A stretch of 64,000 bases of DNA from Sphingobacteriales bacterium (GCA_021298155.1 JAJTEN010000006.1:1-64000); one strand, 5' to 3'; counted from the stretch's first letter, positions 48,548-58,844 are shown. The notes: generated from the sequence alone by a model not told the origin. Translations and numbers: made by a program.

Positions 48548-50324
48548 ATTGCACCTTGCTGTAAAAATTAATGGAAGCGTTACTCAGTGTATCAGCCGCA
48601 TGTTTACCCATAAAAAACACTTCAATCTGCGCCTCTGGAGCTGTTGGAATTTCGAGGAAATAGGATCCATTCTGCCATACCTCAAATTTATCCAAACTTG
48701 GATCAGCAAAATGGATAAGTGGAACATGGTAATCATAATAATAGGCACTATCTTCTACAGATTTTAACTTAACATAAACCAACATGTTACTGGCTTCTCG
48801 CATATTAGAATGAAAGGTAATTCCTAGCAGCGAAACCTCTGAAAAATTGGGAATTTCATGAGAAGAAATATGGCATACTGAATCTTGAAGACTAGTCAGA
48901 TTAATTTCTTTACGCAATTTATAGGTATTGAAGTTATAGGTTCGTTTCCACAAAATACCTTTGTACTTCCTTTCTGTTTTCCCAAACACCTTCCAATAAG
49001 CCATTTTATCCATGTCTATCCAATGTAATATGTATTCTTTGTATTGATATGTTTGAACCAAATTTAAATACACACAAGCCATACCCAAAATAATGATACC
49101 TATACGCTGCCATTTTTTTGCTTGCTGCAACACTATTGCAATAGGGATAAAAAACACAGGATAAAAATCTATGTAGGCCCTTAAACCATAACTGCATCCA
49201 TAAAACCAACTCCACCAAGACGATAGTATAAAAGTGAGTAGTAAAAAGAACCCAAGCCAAGTATATAAAGTATAATATTGTTTTTGTTTGACCCAAAAAA
49301 TCAAAGAGAAGAAAGCTATTAGTAAAACCGGCGTATAAACAAACAAGCCCTTCTTGTATGAAAAAAGTATGTTAAAAAACTGAGGATTTAAAAAGTAAAA
49401 ACCCTCTTCACTTTCATAAGTATTTAAAAACCATTGCTGGCACTGGATATACCAAACAAAAGAAAGAAAACACACAAACAAAGCTATAATCACAATCCCT
49501 TTTACAGCTAAAAACCATCTTTTAAAGAGATACAAAAATCCATCTTTCAAATTCTCAAAACCCCCAGAAATAAAAGGCAAGGCTGCCACTATAAGGATGT
49601 TAACAGGGCGTAAAAGTAGGATCAGACCAAAGAAAAAACTTGACCATAAAAAGGAGCTACTTTGCTGTTCCAAAAAGAATTTTCGTGCAAAAAACAAAAA
49701 AGCAGTAATAGCAAATAATGAATAGACATGACTAAAGCTAGCCTCTACATTCACATAATGTGTAAGGCTTGTGGCAAGCGCCAATAAAAGCTGAATAAAC
49801 CCTATAATCCATGGTGATATCTGATATGTTCTTAGCAGCAGATAAGTAAAAACCAAACTTAGAAAAAGATAAAACAATGCCGCATAAAAAACACTATTTT
49901 GGTAGGGCAATTGATATCCCAATTTACCTGCTGTTGGCCCGGTTACGCAAAAATGGGCATAAAGAAAAAAAGGCAATTGAAGTACAGCCGTACCTGGCGC
50001 ATATTTATTTACCCAATTCCCGTTTCCTGTTTCTACATAAGCACCTTTTAGTTCCGAAACCCGCACATTCAGTTTACCACTTGAATCATGTATGCGATGT
50101 AAATCATGATAGATAAACGTAGCAGGCAAATAATCGTAATAGCCTATTCCATCTGCTTGTATGCGCAACGCTGTATTGCCAATATAATTGTTAATGCAAG
50201 CAATAAATAAAACCAATGTTAGGAGTGCTCCCCAAAAATAGTTGAGTTTAGCTAGCACATAAAACCTTGTATAAAACGACTTGAATGCCAATATAATTTT
50301 TCCTACTAATGTGCCTCTAACCAA
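48546..50324 (-). CDS. Polytopic membrane protein with C-terminal beta domain, GT39-like
   Basis: A 592-aa membrane protein with about twelve hydrophobic helices over residues 25-440. It resembles lipid-linked-sugar-dependent glycosyltransferases (GT-C): an acidic pair in the first periplasmic loop (QADGIGYYDYLP) is suggestive. A soluble C-terminal domain of about 130 residues looks beta-rich and CBM-like. The start codon must be TTG (50324), which overlaps the polA end by 19 nt. Function is inferred and not certain. Confidence 0.68.
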   Translation of the reverse strand: MVRGTLVGKIILAFKSFYTRFYVLAKLNYFWGALLTLVLFIACINNYIGNTALRIQADGIGYYDYLPATFIYHDLHRIHDSSGKLNVRVSELKGAYVETGNGNWVNKYAPGTAVLQLPFFLYAHFCVTGPTAGKLGYQLPYQNSVFYAALFYLFLSLVFTYLLLRTYQISPWIIGFIQLLLALATSLTHYVNVEASFSHVYSLFAITAFLFFARKFFLEQQSSSFLWSSFFFGLILLLRPVNILIVAALPFISGGFENLKDGFLYLFKRWFLAVKGIVIIALFVCFLSFVWYIQCQQWFLNTYESEEGFYFLNPQFFNILFSYKKGLFVYTPVLLIAFFSLIFWVKQKQYYTLYTWLGFFLLLTFILSSWWSWFYGCSYGLRAYIDFYPVFFIPIAIVLQQAKKWQRIGIIILGMACVYLNLVQTYQYKEYILHWIDMDKMAYWKVFGKTERKYKGILWKRTYNFNTYKLRKEINLTSLQDSVCHISSHEIPNFSEVSLLGITFHSNMREASNMLVYVKLKSVEDSAYYYDYHVPLIHFADPSLDKFEVWQNGSYFLEIPTAPEAQIEVFFMGKHAADTLSNASINFYSKVQ

Positions 50325-53149
50325 TTATTACCAGTTCCAACTTCAGCCACAACAGGTGTTAACAACTCCATAGCCGTTTCCATGTTATACAACACTAATT
50401 TTTTAAGCGATTCTAGCTCATCTTTATGCGCATCAAAAACCAATTCATCATGCACCTGCAAAATCATTTTAGAATGCACTATTCCGTTGGCAGGATCTTT
50501 AAGCGCCTTGTGAATCTTTATCATGGCCAACTTAATCATATCGGCAGCACTTCCTTGAATGGGCGCATTGATTGCGTTACGTTCGGCAAAACCGCGAACG
50601 GTAAAATTGCCCGAATTAATATCACGTAAATACCTTCTTCTACCCAATAAAGTTTCTACATAACCATGTTCTTTAGCAAAATGAATAGTAGAATCCATAT
50701 AGGTTTTAATACCGGGGTAGGCTTTAAAATAATCTTCAATAATTTGAGCAGCTTCTTTTCTACCTATGCCCAAATTCTGACTTAAACCAAAAGCCGATTG
50801 ACCATAAATAATTCCAAAATTAACTGCCTTAGCACGCCTTCTTTCATCGGGCGTTACTTCCTCAATAGACTTACCAAAAACCTTTGCAGCTGTTGCCTGA
50901 TGAATATCTTGCTTATTTTTAAATGCTTCTATCATGGCTTCTTCTTTGGCAACAGAAGCAATGATCCGTAATTCTATTTGAGAATAATCTGCACTTAACA
51001 ATACATAATTTTCGTTGCGCGGTATAAACGCTTTACGTACTTCTTTTCCTTTATCCGTTTTAATAGGAATATTCTGCAAATTGGGATTGGTAGAACTTAA
51101 TCTGCCTGTTGCTGCAACCGCTTGGTTAAATGAAGTATGTACCCTACCCGTTTGTTTATTTATCATGGTTGGCAAAGCATCTACATAGGTAGATTTTAAC
51201 TTTTGAAATTGCCTAACCAACATAATCTTTTGTACAATTTCATGCTCAGATAATCCTTGTAACACATCTTCCCCAGTTTGATATTGCCCAGTCTTTGTTT
51301 TTTTAGCTTTGGGATCTAATTTCAAATGATCAAACAATACCTCTCCCAATTGTTTTGGAGAAGAGATGTTAAAAGTTATACCCGCCAAAGAAACAATATC
51401 TTTTTCTAGCTGAACCAACTCAATTTCTAATTCTTTAGCGTAATCGTTTAAGAAAGTCTCGTTTACTTTTATACCCGCAATTTCCATATCACTGAGCACA
51501 TCAATTAAAGGAACCTCTATATCAAAGAATAATTTTTCGGCCGCGCGTTCTTTCAGTTCGGGAGCCAATTTCTCTTTTAACTGTAAGGTAATATCGGCGT
51601 CTTCTGCTGCATATTCCTTAATCTTCTCAATAGAAACATCCCGCATACTTAGCTGGTTCTTTCCCTTTTTCCCAATTAACTCTTCAATGCTTACCGGCTC
51701 ATAATTAAGATAAATACCACTTAAATAATCCATTCCGTGGCGCAAATCTGGCTCTATTAGGTAATGGGCCAACATGGTATCAAAAATGGGTCCACTCAGG
51801 CTAAACCCATATCGCTTCAAGATATTTAAATCATACTTAACATTCTGACCAATCTTAGTAATTTTTTCACTGCTAAAAATAGGTTCAAATCGTTTTAAAA
51901 TAGCTTTTGATTCATCAAAATTGTTTGGAAATGCAATATAATAAGCATGGTGCTTTTTATAGGCAAAAGATAAACCAACAATTTCGGCCTCAGTACTTTC
52001 TAGCTGTGAAGTTTCGGTATCAAAACACAGCTCTGTTTGTTGCAATAATACATCCAAAGCAGCCTGTATTTCTGCATCAGTTTGCAGCCATTCATATTGG
52101 TGTTCAGTTGTACTAATCGTATTTTTGGGTGCAGCCAACGCCTCAGATTCGGTTTCTTCAATGGTGGATGTTGCTGCACTAGGCTTTGGTGTTTGAGCAC
52201 CTTGATTAAACAAATCAAAGGTGCCTGATGCCTGTTGAGGCTGCATAGCAGGCGCTAAATCAGCAGCATTCGTTTGATCAGGAAATAGTCTTTTGAGCAA
52301 GGTTTTAAATTCGAGCTCGGCAAATAGTTTTTCTGTTGCTTCTTTGTTTGGTGGATCTAAACGCAAATCATGCTCATCAAATGTGATAGGCACTTGTATG
52401 TCTATTGTAGCCAACCTTTTCGATAAAAACGCCTGTTCTTTATTGTTTTCTACATTCTCTTTTTGTTTTCCCTTAAGCTCATGGGTATGTTCATACAAAC
52501 CTTCCATACTGCCATATTTCTGAACCAACAATTTGGCCGTTTTTTCCCCAACACCTGGCACTCCAGGAATATTATCTACTGCATCACCCCATAATCCAAG
52601 TATGTCTATCACTTGCTTTACATCACTAATTTCCCACTTTTTTAAGACCTCCGGCACACCTAAAATCTCAATATCATTACCCATTCTAGCAGGTTTATAA
52701 ATATAAATTTGATCCTCTACCAGCTGGGCAAAATCTTTATCGGGCGTCATCATATAAACGGTAAAACCCTCTTGCTTGGCTTTTTTTGCAAGTGTGCCAA
52801 TAATATCATCTGCTTCATAACCGGGCATAATAAGCAAAGGAATCCTGAGGGCCTTGGTAACTTCAAATATAAAGGGTAGCGCACTCGAAATGCCTTCTGG
52901 CATTTCTTCCCTATGGGCTTTATATGCTTCAAATTCTATGTGACGAGCTGTTGGTTCAGGCGTATCAAATGATACGCCTATATGAGTAGGCTTCTCTCTC
53001 TTGAGTAAATCTAATAAAGTAGTAACATATCCAAAAATGGCCGAAGTATTAAATCCGTAACTGGTCACGCGGGGGTTCTGACTAAAAGCAAAGTAGGCTC
53101 TATAAACTAGGGCCATGCCATCTAATAAAAACAATTTCTTTTCTTGCAT
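50306..53149 (-). CDS. polA: DNA polymerase I
   Basis: A 947-aa enzyme for Okazaki fragment processing and repair. It has three domains: 5'-3' exonuclease (1-300, with ILGLWGDAVDNIPGVPGVGEKTA-type loop), 3'-5' exonuclease (about 360-550, active DTETSQLE present) and polymerase (about 570-947) with LSADYSQIELR, RRRAKAVNFGIIYG and QVHDELVF. ATG 53149 (MQEKKLFL) is preferred to the non-ATG start 18 codons upstream. Confidence 0.96.
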   Translation of the reverse strand: MQEKKLFLLDGMALVYRAYFAFSQNPRVTSYGFNTSAIFGYVTTLLDLLKREKPTHIGVSFDTPEPTARHIEFEAYKAHREEMPEGISSALPFIFEVTKALRIPLLIMPGYEADDIIGTLAKKAKQEGFTVYMMTPDKDFAQLVEDQIYIYKPARMGNDIEILGVPEVLKKWEISDVKQVIDILGLWGDAVDNIPGVPGVGEKTAKLLVQKYGSMEGLYEHTHELKGKQKENVENNKEQAFLSKRLATIDIQVPITFDEHDLRLDPPNKEATEKLFAELEFKTLLKRLFPDQTNAADLAPAMQPQQASGTFDLFNQGAQTPKPSAATSTIEETESEALAAPKNTISTTEHQYEWLQTDAEIQAALDVLLQQTELCFDTETSQLESTEAEIVGLSFAYKKHHAYYIAFPNNFDESKAILKRFEPIFSSEKITKIGQNVKYDLNILKRYGFSLSGPIFDTMLAHYLIEPDLRHGMDYLSGIYLNYEPVSIEELIGKKGKNQLSMRDVSIEKIKEYAAEDADITLQLKEKLAPELKERAAEKLFFDIEVPLIDVLSDMEIAGIKVNETFLNDYAKELEIELVQLEKDIVSLAGITFNISSPKQLGEVLFDHLKLDPKAKKTKTGQYQTGEDVLQGLSEHEIVQKIMLVRQFQKLKSTYVDALPTMINKQTGRVHTSFNQAVAATGRLSSTNPNLQNIPIKTDKGKEVRKAFIPRNENYVLLSADYSQIELRIIASVAKEEAMIEAFKNKQDIHQATAAKVFGKSIEEVTPDERRRAKAVNFGIIYGQSAFGLSQNLGIGRKEAAQIIEDYFKAYPGIKTYMDSTIHFAKEHGYVETLLGRRRYLRDINSGNFTVRGFAERNAINAPIQGSAADMIKLAMIKIHKALKDPANGIVHSKMILQVHDELVFDAHKDELESLKKLVLYNMETAMELLTPVVAEVGTGNNWLEAH

Positions 53150-53223
53150 GGGTGCAATATAAAGAATGTTACAGGAATAGTTTTTGATGTTGGGCCTACT
53201 CACTTTTATTTATCCATTTTTTT

Positions 53224-53233
53224 TATATTTTCG
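53224..53233 (+). promoter_or_regulatory. Putative -7 box of the methyltransferase gene
   Basis: TATATTTTCG, identical to the sequence before the STAS gene, lies 27 nt before ATG 53260 at the end of a T-rich stretch. Confidence 0.4.
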
Positions 53234-53259
53234 ATTAAAATAAGAACAAGCCAACACAA

Positions 53260-53916
53260 ATGAATTACGACAACAAACCTACAGGTTATTATAAAGCCTA
53301 CAGAAAGGAGATGTTAGATTTTTTACCTGCAAATGCGAAAACTGTGCTAGATATTGGCTGCGGAAACGGCGCATTATCTGCTGTATTAAAGGAAAAATAT
53401 ACTATTGAAACATGGGGTATAGAATTAATGGAATCTGAAGCAGAGCAGGCAAAAGAAATTATGCATAAAGTATATGTTGGCGCTTGTGAAAATTTAATTC
53501 CACAGCTGCCAGATGCCTATTTTGATGCCATATACTTAAATGATGTTTTAGAACACCTAAGTAATCCAAATGAGGTATTAAAAATGCTGAAACCAAAACT
53601 TAAGGAGACTGGCGTAATCATTAGCTCCATACCCAATATCCGCTACCACAAAGCAATTATTGAAATTATTTTTAAAAAGGATTTTAAATACAGCGAATCA
53701 GGAATTTTAGATTTTACCCACTTACGTTTTTTTACGTCAAAGAGTATTCAAAGAATGTATACCGAATTAGGCTTTGAAATTATTAGTCACAAAGGCATTA
53801 ATAAATCTAAATCTATAAAACCCTATCTATATAACCTTCCAATGTTGTTTACAGCCATGGATATTTTTTATCCGCAATTTGCAACGGTTAGCAAACCTAA
53901 AAAACAGGTTTTATAG
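53260..53916 (+). CDS. Class I SAM-dependent methyltransferase, UbiG/ Methyltransf_11-like
   Basis: A 218-aa protein with motif I VLDIGCGNGALSAVL (about 29-43), motif II around WGIELME and the post-motif DAIYLNDVLEHL. Its C-terminal portion (IKPYLYNLPMLF...) may mark a surface-sugar or lipid methyltransferase, but the substrate is unknown. Its stop codon lies inside a terminator hairpin. Confidence 0.85.
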   Translation: MNYDNKPTGYYKAYRKEMLDFLPANAKTVLDIGCGNGALSAVLKEKYTIETWGIELMESEAEQAKEIMHKVYVGACENLIPQLPDAYFDAIYLNDVLEHLSNPNEVLKMLKPKLKETGVIISSIPNIRYHKAIIEIIFKKDFKYSESGILDFTHLRFFTSKSIQRMYTELGFEIISHKGINKSKSIKPYLYNLPMLFTAMDIFYPQFATVSKPKKQVL

Positions 53917-53930
53917 GTTTGCTAAAAATG
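53888..53930 (+). terminator. Terminator overlapping the methyltransferase stop codon
   Basis: A 12-bp perfect stem (TTAGCAAACCTA at 53888-53899, TAGGTTTGCTAA at 53914-53925) encloses a 14-nt loop. The TAG stop codon (53914-53916) is the first base group of the right arm. A short A/T run follows. Confidence 0.7.
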
Positions 53931-53940
53931 CGCACATCAT

Positions 53941-54753
53941 TTATGGAAGCTTAAACAATACCGGTAAAAACATACGAATAGGCACCTTTCTACCATTTTG
54001 TTCAGCAGGCATCCAAGTTGGCATTTCCCTCACCACGCGAAGGGCTTCATCATCACAACCAAATCCAATTCCTTTTTCAACCTGACTCATCTCTACTTGC
54101 CCATCAGGCATAATAACAAAAGAGATAAGCACCCTTCCAGCTATGTTATTTTCAATAGCCTGTCGTGGATATTGTAAGTTACGCGAAATATATTCATACA
54201 TAGCAGATTGTCCACCCGGAAATTCAGGCATTCGCTCGGCAGTAAACTCAATAATAGTATTACCGCCTTGCGCAGACTCGCCAGCCTTTAGTCCGATTCC
54301 AGTTCCACCCATGCCTCCCATTCCAATTTCACCTAAATTTGGCTGTATCAAACCACTCGATGATCCAGAAACAATAGGGCGCATCTCAATGGGATCAGGT
54401 ATTTTTGGCTTCTTTATTTCAGGCTTTACTTGCTTATCTACAACCACTTCAAACCCTGCCAATGGATTCTCTAGAATAAAGGCAAACCCACCACTCACCT
54501 CAACGATATCTTTTATTTTCTCACGAATTTTAGTATCGTATACAAGTTCTTTAGCCACAAATGGCGATGGCTTAAATAGGTTGTATATAATCATTGAAGC
54601 GAGCACGAATAAAAGCGGAGCGATGGTTAAAAACATACTTTTATTTAAATGCTCTGGATACATTTTGCGTATTACGTAGGCTCCATACGCTTTGTTGCGG
54701 TGCTCAAAAACAACTTCATCTAAGTTGTTATTTGAAAAGTTCAAGAGTTTCAT
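53941..54753 (-). CDS. TonB-type energy transducer
   Basis: A 270-aa protein. One membrane segment (about 38-58), a periplasmic linker with a glycine-rich stretch, and a C-terminal TonB domain (about 185-270) with the Bacteroidota-type core FVIMPDGQVEM. It couples the proton-motive force to outer-membrane receptors. ExbB and ExbD are not adjacent; this is usual for the many TonB paralogs of the phylum. Confidence 0.9.
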   Translation of the reverse strand: MKLLNFSNNNLDEVVFEHRNKAYGAYVIRKMYPEHLNKSMFLTIAPLLFVLASMIIYNLFKPSPFVAKELVYDTKIREKIKDIVEVSGGFAFILENPLAGFEVVVDKQVKPEIKKPKIPDPIEMRPIVSGSSSGLIQPNLGEIGMGGMGGTGIGLKAGESAQGGNTIIEFTAERMPEFPGGQSAMYEYISRNLQYPRQAIENNIAGRVLISFVIMPDGQVEMSQVEKGIGFGCDDEALRVVREMPTWMPAEQNGRKVPIRMFLPVLFKLP

Positions 54754-54854
54754 AAAGTTTTGTGTTTATACCTATAAAACAGCAAAACAATAGCTCAAGT
54801 TGCGTACCCTTTTTTTGATGACAGAATTATGACTGAAATAATTGCTGACTGAAA

Positions 54855-54883
54855 ACAAAAAAGGGGCTTCGCCCCTTTTTTGT
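54855..54883 (-). terminator. Bidirectional terminator after the HiPIP gene
   Basis: A 13-bp stem ACAAAAAAGGGGC (54855-54867) and GCCCCTTTTTTGT (54871-54883) with a 3-nt TTC loop lies 44 nt past the HiPIP stop codon. The A/T flanks allow function on both strands. Confidence 0.9.
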
Positions 54884-54926
54884 AAATGATTACTATTTTT
54901 AATTTTCTAGCCGATAGAAGATAGGC

Positions 54927-55304
54927 TTACGCATCTTTCTTGAACCAAGATTTGCAGTACCCTTCTGGTACAATTGGCCCCTTAAATAACTGACAACCGT
55001 TGCAACCATTTGGCTGTGTACCTACTTGCATGAAACGACAATTTGTACAATTTTTATCTGCTTCAGTTGAGGCATTTACATAGCCAACAGATTCTCTTTG
55101 CTTGCGCTCTGCCTCACTTAATCCACTTAAATCAGTACAATCTGCTGTAGCAGCAGGGGCCGTTTCTGTAGGAACCGCTGCAGGTGTTTCTGCAGGTGCA
55201 GTAGTTGTTTCTGTTTTAGGTGCATCTCCACCACAAGCAGCTACTAGGATACTTGTAGACGCAGCACCCAAGGCCATCGATTTTAAAAAGTTTTTTCTAT
55301 TCAT
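54927..55304 (-). CDS. High-potential iron-sulfur protein (HiPIP)
   Basis: A 125-aa exported electron carrier. Cys86 and Cys89 (CTNC), Cys104 (x14 later) and Cys117 follow the HiPIP cluster spacing and would hold a 4Fe-4S cluster. The N terminus has NRKNFLK, similar to a twin-arginine motif, and a lipobox LVAAC (Cys24), followed by a 40-residue Ala/Thr/Pro linker. So it may be Tat-exported and lipid-anchored. Its partners are unknown; it stands alone between terminators. Confidence 0.9.
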   Translation of the reverse strand: MNRKNFLKSMALGAASTSILVAACGGDAPKTETTTAPAETPAAVPTETAPAATADCTDLSGLSEAERKQRESVGYVNASTEADKNCTNCRFMQVGTQPNGCNGCQLFKGPIVPEGYCKSWFKKDA

Positions 55305-55427
55305 GGTATGTATTTGATTAATTAATGGAACGAATTTAGATAGTCAAACCCCAAATCACAGCGCTTGTTTTCAAATCCTATCAATTTAGATTTAAACTAA
55401 ATTAAATTCGTCATTATTCTACCCAAA

Positions 55428-55754
55428 CTACAAAACCTTACTCAGGTAAAAACCCACTCCAATAAGCAATGCTAGCCATACTAGATTTATAAATGCGCGC
55501 ACAAGCATACTTATATATGCCAGCACCGCCACAGCCAAAAAGATAATACCTATGCTTAATAACTGACTCTCATAATTGGCCAAATAGGTAATATCGTTTA
55601 CTTGGGTATGCTCCATTACTGATTTACCAAAAGGATAACTGGGTTGCTTATGTAAAAATTTTATCGAGGCATATTCGTAAAAGGCACGGCCACTAATAAT
55701 GGGCGCCGCAATCATCAATAGTAAACCAATTGCTTTTTTTAGTATCGTCTTCAT
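55428..55754 (-). CDS. Small membrane protein of unknown function
   Basis: A 108-aa protein with three hydrophobic segments (about 8-25, 62-80, 85-105). No known domain. It lies 17 nt upstream of the ftcD start side on the same strand, and could be in the same transcript. It starts at ATG 55754. Confidence 0.65.
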   Translation of the reverse strand: MKTILKKAIGLLLMIAAPIISGRAFYEYASIKFLHKQPSYPFGKSVMEHTQVNDITYLANYESQLLSIGIIFLAVAVLAYISMLVRAFINLVWLALLIGVGFYLSKVL

Positions 55755-55771
55755 GGATTCAATCTAAGCAA

Positions 55772-57460
55772 TTAATTTAATGCTTCCTCAACTATGGCTA
55801 AAATCCTATCTGCTTCTTGGTGATTTTTGGCTACTAACTCTTTTGCATTCTGAATAATCTCTTGCGCAAATGCCTGATCTTTTAATCCTTTGGCATTAAT
55901 CATCACATTAAAATAGGCACCACGCACAGCAGTTTTAACACACAATACACCCACTCCCGCATCTGTAATAGAATTTTGATTTCCCTTTTCTACCATTAAG
56001 CCCAACATCTCTAGTGATTCATAGGCAGTTTGCATCACCGAAAAGGGTACTTCACAGGCATATTTGGTAGCATTTTCAATGGCTTCGGTTCGAGCCGACT
56101 TTTCTTCTGCGGTATTTTTTGGCAATGAAAAGGCTTCCATTATTTTATTAAATGCAGCGGTATCTTCATCTACAGCTGCCAATAATCTATCTTTAATTAC
56201 TTGACCTTTCACCGCCCATTCACTAAAAAATGCGTATTGATCTTCCCAACCCCTTTTACCGGCACTTAAATTGGCAACCATGGTTCCCAAAGCAACACCC
56301 AAACTACCCACATAAGCACTAATGGAACCTCCACCTGGAGCCGGACTCTCACTGGCTGTTTCATTGGCAAATGCCACTAGGTTCATGCCAATTAATTTAG
56401 CCTTTGATGCCTGGCTTAATTTATACTCAATAATCTTTTGCTGAGGATCAAATGGGGTAAGTTCATTTAATCCCAATGATTTGATGGCAATGTCTATTAA
56501 CTCAGCCTCACTTACTCCCAAAGAACGCTTTTGTTTTTGCAAAAAATACCTGCCTGCTTCTAACATAGCCTCTAATGGAATTAAACCAACCAACTCTGAA
56601 CCCGTTACACGCAAGCCTCTGCTCTCGGCACTTTTGCAAACCTCATCAAATGCCTTGTGCACCGATGTGATTTTGTAGTTAGTAAGGTTCATACTTATTT
56701 GTGCAATACCATACTCTTCAATATACCAACCAATCGCTTTACAAGCTTTTAAAGTACCTGGTATACGCACATCATTTCCATCAGCATCTTTTACTACCTT
56801 ACCAGTAACTGGGTGACCATCACGCTTAACCCTACCAGCCTCACGCACATCAAAGGCCACAGAATTAGCTAATCGAACCGATTTAGTGTTCAAATTAATA
56901 TTATACGCTATTAAAAAATCGCGCGCACCTATAACAGTAGCTCCGGCGCGCTCATTCATAACAGCTGGACCAAAATCGGGCTTCCACTCGGGTAGTTTAA
57001 TCTTATCAAAAAAGCCCTCATACTCTCCACCGCGGATTACAGATAAATTGTTTCGCTCTTTGTTGGGCTGTGCATACTCATATAAATAAACCGGTATTTG
57101 TGTGTCTGAGCCAACCCTTTTCGCTAACTTTACCGCATACGCAGCGGTCTCTTCCATGCTAATACCACTAACGGGTATAAGTGGACAAACATCGGTAGCT
57201 CCCATGCGCGGATGCTCACCCTTGTGCTTGCGCATATCTATAAGCTCTGAAGCCTTTTTTATGGCCAAAAAAGCAGCTTCAATCACTGCCTCAGGTTCGC
57301 CCACAAATGTTACCACCGTTCTATTTGTAGCTTTACCAGGGTCTACATCTAACAACATTACCCCTTCTACTCGCTCTATTACATCTGTAATTTGCTTAAT
57401 AATTTGCAAATCGTTCCCCTCACTAAAATTAGGAACACATTCTATTAATTGTTTGGCCAT
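55772..57460 (-). CDS. ftcD: Formimidoyltransferase-cyclodeaminase FtcD
   Basis: A 562-aa bifunctional folate enzyme of histidine breakdown. The N-terminal formiminotransferase domain (1-300) starts CVPNFSEG and contains GEHPRMGATDVCPL. The C-terminal cyclodeaminase domain (about 350-562) begins at ESPAPGGGSISAYVG. The other hut genes are not beside it, so it is isolated here. Confidence 0.95.
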   Translation of the reverse strand: MAKQLIECVPNFSEGNDLQIIKQITDVIERVEGVMLLDVDPGKATNRTVVTFVGEPEAVIEAAFLAIKKASELIDMRKHKGEHPRMGATDVCPLIPVSGISMEETAAYAVKLAKRVGSDTQIPVYLYEYAQPNKERNNLSVIRGGEYEGFFDKIKLPEWKPDFGPAVMNERAGATVIGARDFLIAYNINLNTKSVRLANSVAFDVREAGRVKRDGHPVTGKVVKDADGNDVRIPGTLKACKAIGWYIEEYGIAQISMNLTNYKITSVHKAFDEVCKSAESRGLRVTGSELVGLIPLEAMLEAGRYFLQKQKRSLGVSEAELIDIAIKSLGLNELTPFDPQQKIIEYKLSQASKAKLIGMNLVAFANETASESPAPGGGSISAYVGSLGVALGTMVANLSAGKRGWEDQYAFFSEWAVKGQVIKDRLLAAVDEDTAAFNKIMEAFSLPKNTAEEKSARTEAIENATKYACEVPFSVMQTAYESLEMLGLMVEKGNQNSITDAGVGVLCVKTAVRGAYFNVMINAKGLKDQAFAQEIIQNAKELVAKNHQEADRILAIVEEALN

Positions 57461-57579
57461 TTTATTGCTATTTATAGTGCAAATAAAGTGAATTTTAACT
57501 ATTCAAACTTGACTAAAAATTTATGGCTCTAGTCAAAAAACAAAACCTTGTGTTTTAAAGCTATTTCAATTATTTTGGC

Positions 57580-57603
57580 TGAACCGAAAACTAGCTCGGT
57601 TCA
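57580..57603. repeat. Inverted repeat in the ftcD-serine hydrolase gap
   Basis: TGAACCGA (57580-57587) and TCGGTTCA (57596-57603) form a perfect 8-bp stem around an 8-nt loop. It sits in the 280-bp divergent gap that holds no gene. It has no T run, so it could be an operator as easily as a terminator. Confidence 0.5.
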
Positions 57604-57740
57604 TACTCAAATAAATTCAATAATCATACTCCATTCACATGAAAAAATTACAATTCACAAGCATTCACGTACTAGTGACCAAAGGAGTTAATTGCAATAA
57701 AAAGCTTTAATAACCAGCAACCCAGAGTGAAATACAGCAC

Positions 57741-58844
57741 ATGAGAAGAAGAATCAGACTTAATGAAATTGGCGTTTTAATGATTATTGCCTGCACCATG
57801 CTCACATCCTGTCAAATAGGACGTTTTATATTTTATAACTTTGCCGACATAAATGACTATAAAAAATTTCAGTCGAGATCCCTAACAGCCAACCCATCAC
57901 CCTATTATTTTCAAACAACTGATTTAGGTAAATTTCCAAAACAAATTAACGATACCCCATTCGACAAATACCTTGAAGATAACCAAACAGTGGCTTTCTT
58001 AATCATTAAAAATGACACAATACAGTATGAAAAATATTTCAAGGGATATGAAAAAGAGCGTATTGTTCCTTCTTTTTCAATGGCAAAATCTGTAACATCC
58101 ATTTTAATAGGTTGCGCCATTGATGAGGGTTTAATAAAGTCTGTAGACGAACCAATCACCAATTACATCCCTGAATTATTAAAAAATGGTTTTGAAAAAG
58201 TAACCATTAAGCACCTTCTGCAAATGACATCTGGCATTAAGTTTAATGAAAGTTATGTAAATCCATTTGGTGATGCTGCGTCATTTTATTACGGATTTAA
58301 TCTTAGAAAAAGCATTTCAAAAATGACCTTAAAAACAGAACCCGGAAAACAATTTGAATATGTGAGTGGGAACACGCAATTACTGGGCTTGGTGTTAGAG
58401 CGTTCATTAGAGTCAAAGACTATTACAACTTATTTGCAAGAGAAAATATGGACACCGCTTGGAATGGAAAATAATGCATCTTGGAGTATCGACAGGAAAA
58501 AAAATGGATTAGAAAAAACATTTTGTTGTTTGAACGCAATAGCCAGAGATTTTGCCAAGATAGGGCGACTGTATAAAGCGAAGGGCAACTGGAATGGAAA
58601 ACAAATTGTTTCACAAAAGTGGGTTGAAGAATCTACGAAACTCGACACATCTGAGGGAAGTGCAGATTTTTACCAATATCAATGGTGGCTACCAACACCA
58701 AATGAAGACTTTATGGCGGAAGGCATTTTGGGTCAATTTGTTTATGTACATCCCTCAAAAGATTTAATTATTGTGAGGCTGGGAAAGAATGAAGGAAGAG
58801 CCGACTGGTGGACAATTTTTACTTCATTAGCAAAAGCATATTAA
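57741..58844 (+). CDS. Serine hydrolase of the beta-lactamase class C family
   Basis: A 367-aa lipoprotein (Cys24 lipobox TSC) with the active-site SxxK as S113-M-A-K116 and the Tyr motif YVS (207-209). The family (COG1680) includes esterases, amidases and NylB-like enzymes, so beta-lactam hydrolysis is not implied. It starts at ATG 57741. The next gene's ATG follows the stop codon directly, without spacer. Confidence 0.87.
   Translation: MRRRIRLNEIGVLMIIACTMLTSCQIGRFIFYNFADINDYKKFQSRSLTANPSPYYFQTTDLGKFPKQINDTPFDKYLEDNQTVAFLIIKNDTIQYEKYFKGYEKERIVPSFSMAKSVTSILIGCAIDEGLIKSVDEPITNYIPELLKNGFEKVTIKHLLQMTSGIKFNESYVNPFGDAASFYYGFNLRKSISKMTLKTEPGKQFEYVSGNTQLLGLVLERSLESKTITTYLQEKIWTPLGMENNASWSIDRKKNGLEKTFCCLNAIARDFAKIGRLYKAKGNWNGKQIVSQKWVEESTKLDTSEGSADFYQYQWWLPTPNEDFMAEGILGQFVYVHPSKDLIIVRLGKNEGRADWWTIFTSLAKAY

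Noticed and set aside
54143..54679. 178-aa frame on the plus strand
   Set aside because: It lies entirely antisense to tonB and has no domain; a shadow frame.
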